Made by a program: the position numbers and the translations under genes. Below, one piece after another: positions 1-10,599 of a stretch of DNA of 64,000 bases. Numbering within the stretch: the stretch's first letter is position 1; the number at the start of each line of letters is the position of its first letter. The notes beneath the pieces are model-generated. The model did not search any database. It worked only from the letters and a program-made list of their open reading frames with translations, and had not been told where the DNA came from. Origin of the DNA: Eupeodes corollae (Eukaryota > Arthropoda > Insecta > Diptera > Syrphidae); NCBI RefSeq assembly GCF_945859685.1, contig NC_079148.1:34855946-34919945 (forward strand), read 5' to 3'.

Positions 1-632
1 CGAATCCTCCTCTCCCTCTAATTATCGTCCAATAGCACTCACGCCCCTTCTTTCCAAGGTCATGGAAACGCTGATTAATTATCAGCTCAAGAAATATCTC
101 GAAGAACGGAAGCTTCTTAATGACAAACAGTATGGTTTTCGTAGAAACTGGTGATCTCATGGTTCATCTAACCGACCAGTGGAACAAATCTTTACATCGT
201 TTTGGAGAAAGTAAGTTTATTGCACTTGATATTTCAGAAGAATTTGATAGAGTTTAGCACCAAGCTCTCTTATCGAAAATTCGTGCTTTTGGTATTGATG
301 AATCTCTTCTTCGTTGGATTAGAAATTACCTTTCTAACCGTTCCATACAAGTTGTATTGGATGGTTACAAGTCTGAAATTCATGAAATAAACGCTGGTGT
401 TCTCCAAGGCTCCGTTTTATCTCCGACACTCTTTCTTATATTCCTAAATGATCTTATGTTTGCCACTTCTAACCCATTAACCTGTTTTGCTGACGACAGT
501 ACCCTCAGCTTCTCATACTCGTTTATAGATTCACATCCTTGTCCTTCGGATGTGGAACTTCAACGGCAGCGTATGATAAGCTCATTAAATTCAGGGAAAA
601 GGAATAACATAAATTTAAAATCCGTGTACTAA
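1..632 (+). pseudogene. CR1-like non-LTR reverse transcriptase fragment
   Basis: Conceptual translation gives an RT finger and palm. It opens with NYRPIALTPLLSKVMETLI and QYGFRR, continues with a degraded motif A region (LDISEEFDRV, then a stop), then motif B (VLQGSVLSPTLFLIFLNDL) and motif C (CFADDSTLSFS, with the catalytic DD kept). Reading needs frame changes near 150 and 255 and passes an in-frame stop, so it is not functional. It enters from the left edge and loses similarity after about 575-600, before the thumb. The order and wording of the motifs fit CR1/Jockey-group elements; the exact clade is inferred. The C-terminal and 3' UTR pieces at 6190 and 52547 look like the same kind of element. 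Confidence 0.8.
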
Positions 633-639
633 ACATAGT

Positions 640-2845
640 TTGGTTAACTTGGTAGACTCTTATTTCACACCAATTTGTATGCTTTTAAACAAAATTAAAC
701 CTTTTGATGTGCTGAGCTTGTAAAAGCCTAAAACCGTATATATTTTGCAAACGTAGTTACTTTAAATTTTCCTGAAAATAAAAGTTGTTTCCCATTACCC
801 TTGCTTTGTGAAAACGTTATCAAGTGAATTCTCACCTGTGGGCTCCTTTTGTGTGAAGAATTTAGTTTTTTTTTAAACCTTGATGCATGGTAATTAGGCG
901 CTATACCATGCCTATACCTATAGCCCAGCTTTAATATTTTGTTAATGAATCATAACCATAATTAAATAAATAGTTATACCAAAAGGTAGGTATAGTTATA
1001 TAATGTTATGATTTAAACCACCACTATTTTATCAAAGTATAATCACGGGTTAGCTATGTACATTAAAAATTCCTGAAAGATCCTCTTCGTGTTTTCAGAA
1101 CGGAAGTTTCTTTAGCAAGTTTTATTTCTCTCTCTAAATTTTATTCTCTCAATAAATTAAGTTATGCTGAATCAGCTTCGGCATCGTCGGTCGTCGTCGT
1201 GATGTTGTGGCATTCGAAACGTTAGTGCCACCCCATTACTCGCGTCGTCGACATTATTCATATACCTATCCCTAACCCAACCCATGAGCTTGTCCTACAC
1301 ACTTTACGTACCCTGCGGATACCTATATAGGTATCAACCTAAACTTGAGCAGAAGACGAAAGGATTTTAATCTTTTCTGTTTAAGTAACGTATACAGCAT
1401 ATAACTATAGCTACAAGTATCTTTTGATATATACATAAATGCATCTTTATAGCTCCCCAACTTGTGGATTTATTAAAGCAATATAATTTGTTTTTTATTT
1501 CCGGTTTCATTTTTGTTATGCTTGAAGCAACAACGACATTTTTAAGGAAAAAAGTCACAATTGTGCGGGCGACGACGCGACGCGGACGCAACGGTCGGAA
1601 AATGCGAAGTTCCTTTGCAATTTCACTATCACCATCATCATCATCGTTATCATCATTTTACAAGAAAGTCTTTCATCATCTCATGACCCGTTCCACTACA
1701 TTAATATTTAATTTTTGGCAAAAGGCCTTAGGAATTATTGCACACAGCGCAGCACAATATTCTCCCTTAGTATACATACCTAGGTACCTCCTACTACAAT
1801 ATCTTTACCTTCTTTATTCTATACTTAAAAGCCCTATTAAAAGAACCCTGCTTTAAATTAAAATACCGCCTTTTATGAAATTGTTAAGGAAACACTAAAG
1901 TTTAATTTAACTATCATTTACATTTTAACTCTCTTTTTGGTCCTTGATGGATTGAAACAATTACACACTTTTAGCCCTGACTTCAATTGGAAAAGCTTAA
2001 ATTTACAAATTGAAATTACCATTTAAATAGATTATCTCATTAACATTGGTCGTTTTCTTTGGTGAAGTTGTTGTTGTTTTTGTTGTTGTTGTTGCATAAA
2101 AATGATATCGGTGCGAATGTTGTTTAACTTTTTTTTTATTTTATTCTCTTAATGAAAGGGTTATTCGTTTTATTTACATTTTAACATTAAACCGCACTTT
2201 TTTCAGGTCTTTACTGTATTTTCAAGAGTTAAAGCTTCTTTCACCGTATGCGTGTTGTATGGTTAATCAAATTAAAACGAAGCAACACAAAAAAAAAATA
2301 AATAAAATAAAAACAATCGTAAACAGATTTAATTTTTTATTGCGTAATATAAGTTAAATTGAGGGGAATAACAAATTTTATAAAGGTGTTTGGAGCAATA
2401 TAGGAGTTTAAGAGCCAGAAATAAACTGTCTCGAAGGTGAAATTACAATTGAGATTTTAAATTTGTATTGATGTTGGTTTTTCTTCTGATTCGAGTTCTC
2501 CAAATAAGAACTTCAATAAAAAGTAAAACATCGGCGAGATGTCTAGAAAATTTCATTAATAATTAAAAACAGATCTGTTTTGTTATGTATATTAGTACAT
2601 AAATATTTAAGTAAAACTTAGAAATGAAATTTCGACGGGACTTGTTCCTTAATACCTATCGATTCCCTTTTAATTACTTTTGCAATTATTAAAACTTAAT
2701 TCAAAAATTATATCAATTTTGCAGTAACAGTTCTCTACTTTAAATAATGAAACTGGTGGGAAAATTTAAATAGTGGAACAAGTTAGTTTAAATCAAAACC
2801 TTGTGCGTCATTCAAAAACAGCTAAAAATATTGCTTTTGGAGCCC
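640..2845. other. AT-rich non-coding stretch
   Basis: No supported gene. It holds a CAT-rich run at 1628-1656 and a TTG/TTT microsatellite at 2067-2094. A short GC-rich patch near 1565-1610 (gcgacgacgcgacgcggacg) lies inside a 130-codon open frame (1464-1856). That frame has low complexity and no recognisable domain, so I treat it as chance. Confidence 0.6.
2067..2094. repeat. (TTG)n microsatellite
   Basis: GTT/TTG triplets interrupted by one T-run, 28 bp in all. Simple sequence only. Confidence 0.85.
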
Positions 2846-5669
2846 GATGTTCAAACGGTAGACATGTGCATTCAAGAGGACACAAGCGTCCACAGGTTTT
2901 TCTCAAAACCCAGCTCTGTCTATCAACTCCTACTCTCACCTCCCCAAGGTGAACGTCGGGTGTCTAGTACCTCAACTGGAGATTGGGTTCCAACCCCAGT
3001 GGAAAGTTGTTAGGGGCAGCAATCGAGAGAGTGGAGAAGAGAGGCGTTTCCATTAAAGTACCTCTTCTTATCCAGACGGCAGAAGAAGAATTCCCGAGAT
3101 GGAATCAACGGTGGCGTCTACAGTTCCAGTAAGGTTGAACTACTTATAGGGCTTTTTCGACACATTCGGAGCCCTAGCCTATTAGATGCGGTTTCATCCG
3201 GGTCCAGATCCTTGGAGTTATACTTAGGATCTGGCCCTTCAGGTTGGGAGTTGTGCCGTCGGATTGACTTCGTGGCCACGTAAAAGCTTTCATAGTTGCG
3301 AGGTAACAACAAGCCTCGGATACGGATTAATCTACTGTTGAGAACCAACGCAAACGAATAAAGAACAACGAACTTCGGATATACACGTGGAATGTTAGAT
3401 CCCTTAACTGGACACGTGCGGCCGAAGAATTAGTGGAGGCAATAGACTGCTATAAAGCCGATATCACCGCCATCCAGGAAATACGATGGGATGGGCCGGG
3501 CAAAAAGAGGGTGAAAAACTGTGATATGTACTATGGTGACTGCTACCACGAAAACCAACAGTGCTTATTTGGAAGCGGCTTCGTCATTGGAGCCAGATTT
3601 TGGCAAGAAGTCTTGAGCTATAGGTGCATCAATGAGCGCCTCATGACCATACGCATCAAGGCTAAATTCAGCAACATTAGCCTGATATGCGCGCACGCCC
3701 GCACAGAAGAGAAAGACGACAACACCAAAGATATGTTCTTCGAGCTCCTAGATAAAACATATGAGCAGTGTCCTAGCTATGATATTAAAATAGTCCTGAG
3801 CGATTTTAATGCCAAGCTAGGAAGGGAAGACATCTTTGGTGGAAGAACAGCCTGCACGACAACACTTCCGACAAGGGTTTCATCCTCATAGATTTTGCTG
3901 TGGGGCGAAACGGCATGGTAGCCAGTATGCATTTTCCATACTTCAACGTCCACAAAGGAACTTGGACTACTCCAGATCAATCTACCGTCAACCAGATTGA
4001 CCATATTGCGATCGATGCCAGACACGCTTCTAGCATCATTGATGTACGAACTTTCCGAGGAGCTTACATCGACTCAGACCACTGGGAGAAGGTAGGTACA
4101 ACGTCGAAAGGCTACAATCTTCAGAGACCGCCAAATCCTTTTCGGGCCGAGTTACAAGTAACCTCTCTCGAAGTTCTCTGCCGCCAACTCAATGTATCGA
4201 AAACCAGTGGCAACATTGTCAAGATGCAATCAGAGAAGCCACCTCTGATATGCTGTTTTTCAAAGACCCATCAACAAGGAACCCCTGGCTTGATGAGGAA
4301 TGTCGGCAGGGAAATGCAGCCAAACAACAGGCACGTAAAGTGGTGCCGAGAGCTGCTTATGAGCTCTATGAGCTGATGAGGCGATAGGAACGCCTTCTTC
4401 TCAGAAGGAAAAAGAGAGGGAATGAGAAGCGTGGAGTTGCAGATGTTGAGAGGTTTTAAAGCAGGAATGAAGTTCGAAAGTTTTATGAACAGGTGAAACG
4501 AAATTCATAGGTACATAAACCTAGAACCGAAGGCTGCAAAGACGAGAGTGGAAACATTATAGTGGACCCGCAGTCAATGCTGAGGATATGGAAGCACGAC
4601 TTCTGCAGACTGTATAACGGTGACGACGAACTGAACTCTACTGTCAAGCAGGATGATACATTCAACATAGACGACAATCCCGTCCTCCCAACTTAGACGA
4701 AGTAAAGATTGCCTTATCTTAGCTTAATTCTAATAAAGCCGCTGGAGCAGCTGGCTTAAATGACGAGCTCTTTAAAGTAGATGGAGATAAGTTGGTTAGG
4801 AGCATGCACCAACTTTTCCGATATATATGATTGGAAGAAAGCATGCCCGATGAATGGAACCACAGTATTGTTTGCCTGATCCTGAAAAAAAGAGACCCTC
4901 TTAACTGCACCAACTATAGAGGAATAAGTCTACTTAACATCGCCTATAAAATCTTTTCTGCCGTAATATTTTAACGTCTAAAGCCATTCGTCAACAACCT
5001 GATAGGTCCTTATCAGTGTGGTTTTAGACCAGGAAAGTCCACAGTTGATCAAATATTCACATTACGGCAGATCCAGGAAAAAACCCAAGAACACCAAATC
5101 GACACCAACCATCTCTTTATCGATCTCAAGGCCGCATATGACAGCATCTGCAGGGACGAGCTGTATAGAGCCATGTCTAGTTTTGGCATCCCTGCCAAAC
5201 TCATCCGTTTGTGCAGGATGACCATGGAGAATTCACGCTGCTCCATAAAGTTTGGAAACAACTTAACAGAACCTTTCGATGTCAAAAAGGTTTTAGACAA
5301 GGTGATACGCTGTGATGTGATTTTTTTTAACATCGTGCTTGAAAGAATAGTGCAGAGCTCACACGTCAACACTAGAGGCACTATCTTTCAAAAATCTTTC
5401 CAATTACTAGCATATGCTAATGACATTGACATAATTGGAATAACTCAGCGTGTTGTCAATGGGGCTTTTGTGAGTATTGATGCGGATACGGCAAAAATAG
5501 TTTTAACGGTTAATGAGGGCAAAACAAACAAAACGTCATCATCGACTGACTTAACTTTGAGGTAGTCAAGGACCTTGCCTCCGCTGTAAACACAGAAAAC
5601 AGTACTAGCGCTGAGATCAAACGCAGAATAACTCTTGCTAAACGCTGTTTCTTTGGACTCAGAAAGGAA
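2846..5669 (+). mobile_element. RTE-clade non-LTR retrotransposon, copy 1 (3'-truncated)
   Basis: The 5' end is placed at 2846 because similarity to the full-length copy at 48918 starts there (gatgttcaaa...gtagacatgtgcattcaag). A leader of about 550 bp is followed by an endonuclease and then an RT. The last sequence shared with copy 2 is about 5669 (ctgtttctttggact, then cagaaagga), so the thumb, 3' UTR and GTAA tail are missing. Normal target-primed insertion loses 5' ends, not 3' ends. A later deletion or rearrangement is therefore the likely cause. Confidence 0.85.
3385..5566 (+). pseudogene. RTE-type endonuclease/reverse transcriptase, broken
   Basis: The APE-type endonuclease begins near NVRSLNWTRAAEELVEAID with ADITAIQEIRWDGPG (catalytic E of QE) and continues to LSDFNAKLGREDIFG (D and N of the D-x-N motif). 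The track shifts frame near 3845-3900 and goes on with DQSTVNQIDHIAID and DSDHW. The RT follows in pieces: KPLNCTNYRGISLLN-like (about 4895-4940), LIGPYQCGFRPGKST (5000-5040), DLKAAYDSI (motif A, 5125) and AMSSFGIPAKLIRLC. Motif C reads AYANDID, so one catalytic aspartate is changed to N. At least four frameshifts or stops are needed to read across. Proteins of this type are often labelled craniofacial development protein 2-like in insect genomes because of the shared RTE endonuclease. Confidence 0.8.
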
Positions 5670-6189
5670 TAGACTCTATATTAAGCTTTGAAAAATCTTG
5701 AATGTTAGTCTTCATGGTTTTGATAAAAAAACGTTTTACAATTAATTGTTTATGATGATTTATTTCCTGAAATCAAGTCACATTGTTCAATATAATTTAT
5801 TTATTTTTTCAGAATTGTTTCGAAAAATTGACGAAAAAATTTGGTTTAAGCGAAAAATTTGTTAAGAAGTATCGGTACTTATATGTACATACATGCGTCA
5901 GACTTTATTTTAAGCTTATGTGATACAATTCAATAACTTATGAGGTTTTTGACGAAAAACAAATAAATACTAAAAAATCATAGACGGACTTTTGTAGATA
6001 GCAGTTATAAAACTACGTCATGAACTAACATAGCTTCAAAAAGCGTTATTGTAGAGTGATCACATATTTTACATAGCCAAAAATGATGCTTAGTGATAGA
6101 TTTTCTCCGATCATGCAAACAGTTTTTTACATTTTCAAAGCTTTATTTCGTCCAAAACTAGTTTAATTCTCATAATTGGACTAACTAAT
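5670..6189. other. AT-rich non-coding stretch
   Basis: No open frame of note, no repeat recognised. It separates the broken 3' edge of RTE copy 1 from the CR1-like tail. Confidence 0.5.
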
Positions 6190-6660
6190 AACGTGTTTAA
6201 GTATTTTAGATAGAATTGAAAAGAGAGCTATTAAAACGATAGGAAATCGTTCTCTTACTGAGACATTTTCTTCTTTTGAACACCACCGCAAAGTCTCATG
6301 CCTATCATTTTTCTATCGTTATTTGTATTAACAGTGCTGTAGTGAAATAGCTTTCCTCCTCTCAAACAATTCAAAAGTTATACCCATACTTCTTCTTCAG
6401 TTCAATTTTGAACGCACTGTTAAGCACAAGGATTCTTTTTTAAGCCGCACTACACGAATGTGGAATGCTTTACCAGGCTTAATATTTAAAACTCATTACA
6501 ATGTGCGCATACATTCAAAACCAATGTACAATTCTTTCCTTATTGCCTAATTGCTAGCACTTTAATTAATCATTATAAGGGTATTTATTGACAACCCCTT
6601 TAGTAATACAAAGTTTTTTTTCGAATTTAAAAAGGTTATGCCTTAAAAAAAGTGAAGTAA
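6190..6660 (+). pseudogene. CR1-like non-LTR C-terminus and 3' UTR
   Basis: Translation gives a typical post-RT C-terminus: LDRIEKRAIKTIGN, then SLTETFSSFEHHRKVSCLSF, FYRYLY, a stop, and then SRTTRMWNALPG. This is followed by an AT-rich UTR with the block taagggtatttattgac/aacccctttag. The same C-terminus (ARTxRMWNALP-like) and UTR block recur at 52547-52720. It is on the same strand as the RT fragment at 1-632 and could be the far end of the same original element, but about 5.5 kb including RTE copy 1 now lies between. Confidence 0.7.
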
Positions 6661-9415
6661 TGTAGTCAAATTCTAACTATGGCCATCAAAACCAAAAGAA
6701 ATAAAAACCTTGTTTTTTGGTTAATCGTGAAACATGTGAAATTCGACACATTTTCCCAAAAAAGTTAACTCGGTTTTAATAACCAAAACTGACCTGAACT
6801 TAATTTCATAGGTTAAAGCATTGACAGCTTCAACTAGCTATGCATTTGAAATGAAAGTTACAAACAAAAAGTTCTTAAACACAAATACACAACTCATCAC
6901 TATTATGAAATTTAAAATGACTTCGTTTTTAAATATCTGTCTGAAATACAGCATGAAGCAGAATTTTAAATCAATTCTTTACAATTTAAGCATGAGTATA
7001 TTTTTTTCCGTTTTTTGGGAAAGTTTAAAATCCCATGTTATCCATACTAAAAATTCTCCGATCGTACACTATTTTTGGTAGTAAACAAAACTTATCCTTT
7101 TTTGGAATTTTATCCTCCATATTTTTTAATTCAATTCAGTTTTACGCTTGGCACCTTTGTTTAAATTTCCTCTTCAATTTGAAGGAAGCTGGAAATATAC
7201 CTCATAGGTATGTAGATATTCCAAAAAGATATGGAAATAGAGGAAAATCAACAACACACCGTAAAACCAAAAAAAAAAAACAACTTACGGAAATGGTTTT
7301 GTTATTGTTTTCTAGAGCATGAAACGCTTTCGCAAGTTAAGGAAATGTTCACAGGTATATACGAGTATAACCTTACTTTGCCGCACATCGCATCTACGAA
7401 TAAGTTAAATTGAAGACAAGCTAAAGGTAAACACTCTTTGATGAGAGAAAAGTGGTTAAATTAAAGCAATTTTATGTTTGAACAAGTCGGACGAACTTGT
7501 TGGTTTAGTAAAAATCAAATTTAGAAATTTAAATCCAAGTATTTGCAAAATGACATAAATTTGTATTCAAGTGGTTTTCATTTACGTATGTATATCTTAA
7601 ACAAAATTGATTGATGGATAGCGTCATTTAGTTTCATAATTACACTAATAACTTTCCAATGGTTCGAGTGGTGTATCTATCTAATATTTTTGTAAATAAT
7701 GTCAATAATGTCCTTTTTAAATAATATCAACTTATATTTTAAATGTTTTTCGGTTATTAGGAATATTATTTATCATGAATTTTATTCGAACAACAATTTT
7801 AAACAGTTTTTAGACATAGTCAAAGGTATGGTAGGGATTTACAAATCCAATACCTTACCATAGCCATAAAATTAAATTTAAAGTAAGTATGAGTATGCGA
7901 GTATTAGGAAGCTACTAACAACCAATAAAATTACAAAGGACCTTGAGTGAATGTAGTGGCTGGTGTAAAGCTTGACATTTGGCAGCTTTGATTCAAATGT
8001 CATGCCGATATGTCGGCAACAGACCTGCAGTGATATCATGTTTTTGTGTCCTAAGTATAAGTGTGTGTAAGATATATTCTACGTATTTACATACATACAT
8101 ATTGTCCTTTGACTGAAAAGCTAAAAGGGTTTCAAGGTGGAATTAATTAGAGAGCAAATAATTTTTCTTCTACTCACAAGGTTTTCTTTGTGGAATAATT
8201 ATTATGCAGTCAAAATATCCTTCCATATTAGTTGAAGAGAAAAATATTTCAAAAGCAATACCACGATTTTTTTGAATAGCAAGCTATCAAACAGCTGTCA
8301 TATTTCAAAAATTTAAAACTACTCCATCAAAAGAATTGTTAAGATTTTGTATAATTCACTACACAATTTAACAGGCTTCTTTTAACATTAAGTATAACAA
8401 CAAAATAAACAAAATAGGCTTACTGCATTATTTTATGTATGAAGTTTAATTAAAACTATTAAACGTCTTTATCAGATCAAAAAAATATAAAATTTATTTC
8501 ATACATTATTTCAATATCTAAGAATTTATTGATCCAATTAAACTTAGTAAAAATAATTATCATTAGATTCTTAATCTTGCAGTTTTTAAATAAATCCTTA
8601 TTGAGTTTCATTATAAATTTATATTAATATCGTTAACCTTGAACTCAAGTCTTATACTAAATAGAGACTTGAGATAATTTTAGACATTTTACACTTGATT
8701 TGAACTTCCTAATAATAATATATCTATTTATAAACAAAAATTAAAGTTTATTTTTAGAACAAGTCTTATATGATATTCACTTGAAGAACTTTGATCCTGG
8801 AATATTATAACAAGTTAGTTGGGAATACTGTTAGACTACGAATAATTATATGTTGCAAAATTGAGAAAGTTAAACAAAATTTTAAATTCTAGGAATTTCA
8901 GGATTGTACTTCAGGATTCTAAGATGTGAATGTCAATTCGAACAATTGCCCAAAGATAGCTTTAATTATAGATTCTAAGAAATAGGGTTTAAATCTGTAT
9001 AAGAATATTAAATATGTATTACCTGCTCATTTAAAAAACTTTAATCATAACAAATTCATTGTTAAAATTACTATACACAAAAATGGAAACTGTGGCGTAT
9101 GGGAAATATTTTTTTTTTAATTTTTCTCTGCTCAAGTTGAGAACGATTCTTTTACTTTTTTTACAGGAAAAAACTGATGAAATTTGTAACCCTCCTCTAA
9201 CTTAAAAACAAACAGAATAAATATAGATTTTTACATAAAATGGTGGAATTCAAATCAGTCTTAATAAAAAGGAAAAAATAACAAAGCGTCTTGTCCTGTT
9301 AGAATCATAGTTGATGAGTTCTATAAATGTGCCACTGTGGAATTAAAATACATCTTAAGTTTGTTTAAAAGAAGGAGACAATTCCTGAAAACGTTAGATG
9401 CTCAAAAGGTCCAAC
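6661..9415. other. AT-rich non-coding stretch
   Basis: No gene or named element supported. Short open frames at 6821-7081, 7035-7322 and 7231-7413 are low-complexity, overlap one another and show no domain. A few short palindromic AT tracts only. Confidence 0.5.
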
Positions 9416-10440
9416 TTTAATAAAGGCCACCGGAACCACCCAGAAAACTGTAAAGGTATTACTGTGTTGAACTAATTGAGAAAATTGTTCTTACAATTAT
9501 TTAACTACTTCCGTTCAAACCTTTCAACTATTGATAGAATTTTTGTCTTAAGTATTGTAATCAGATGTTTTATTGATAATAATAAAGGTGTTAATATTTT
9601 TTTTGATGACCTGAACGCTCCATTTGACACAGTCAATATGCAATCATTGATCTGCAAGCTTTTAGTAGTAAGTTTATCAACCAAATTTTTACAATACTAT
9701 GAGAAGATGCTTTAAAATAATATTGCATTTGTCCAAGGTGGCTAAAAGAAATATAGAGATGCCTTCTTCAAGGCTGTGTTTTAAGTCCTTTGTTGTTTAA
9801 CTTGTTTACTTATGATGTTGGAAATCACATCCCAGGTGGTATTATGATAGGTAATGTTGATATTAAGGTTCTCCTTTACTGAGACGATCTCGTTGTTATG
9901 TCAGATAAGATAACCCATTTACTCTACAGCTTCAATTCAATAAGTTACAAAAGTGCCGTGATAGTGATTATCTTTAAATAAATAGCTCGAAGTCTAAAGT
10001 TATGGTTTTGAGGTCATACATCAGATCTATAAGTTATTGTCACAACTGAACTCTTGTCAACGATACTATCGAAGTTGTGGATGAACATGAACAACTGCGT
10101 CTCCTTATATAATGAAATATACAATTACGAGCATTTTAAGGATACCTTAAGGCAAGATTGTGATAAAATTATCAAGGTAATAAGTAGATTAGACTTAAAC
10201 TTAATGTTAATATATGGAAAAAAAACCCTTTTCAACATTTTAACGAAATATTACATAAGGGAAAAAAACTATGATAACATTAATAGCACAAAGAAGGACC
10301 CGTAAGTCCGGCAATTTACAAGCTCTTCTCCAGAACACTTGTCAGGACCATCAGGAAAAACTTAATGAACAATCAGCCAAGAGAACAAGCTTGATTTAGA
10401 GAAGAACACTTTAGACAATGAATCAGTTTATTTAAAAATG
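9416..10440 (+). pseudogene. Non-LTR reverse transcriptase fragment, heavily decayed
   Basis: Pieces in several frames add up to an RT: NCKGITVLN (finger), STIDRIFVLSIVIRCFID, FFDDLNAPFDTVNMQSLICK (motif A; the expected KAAFD is now NAPFD), LSTKFLQYYEKML, then FVQGG...GCVLSPLLFN-like (motif B, 9770-9800), GNVDIKVLLY (9855) followed by a damaged motif C, and SKSKVMVLR (10000). Its wording is close to the minus-strand element at 10550-14206, so the two are probably related families. There are many stops and frameshifts. The 3' part (10300-10440) cannot be read as protein with confidence. The clade is not resolved. Confidence 0.65.
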
Positions 10441-10599
10441 CAATGCCAAAAAAAGAGAAAATATATAAACATCGAATTGAAATAGTTTTTTTTATAATAT
10501 TGTAATCTAAGAACATATAACTTCTCACGGGTAATTTAAGAGTTAATCAGAAACTTTCATTTATAATTTGGGAGTGGTATTTTCAAGCCGTTTAAACGT

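Noticed and set aside
1464..1856. Open frame of 130 codons
   Set aside because: Serine and arginine runs from low-complexity DNA, no domain, no splice or context support.
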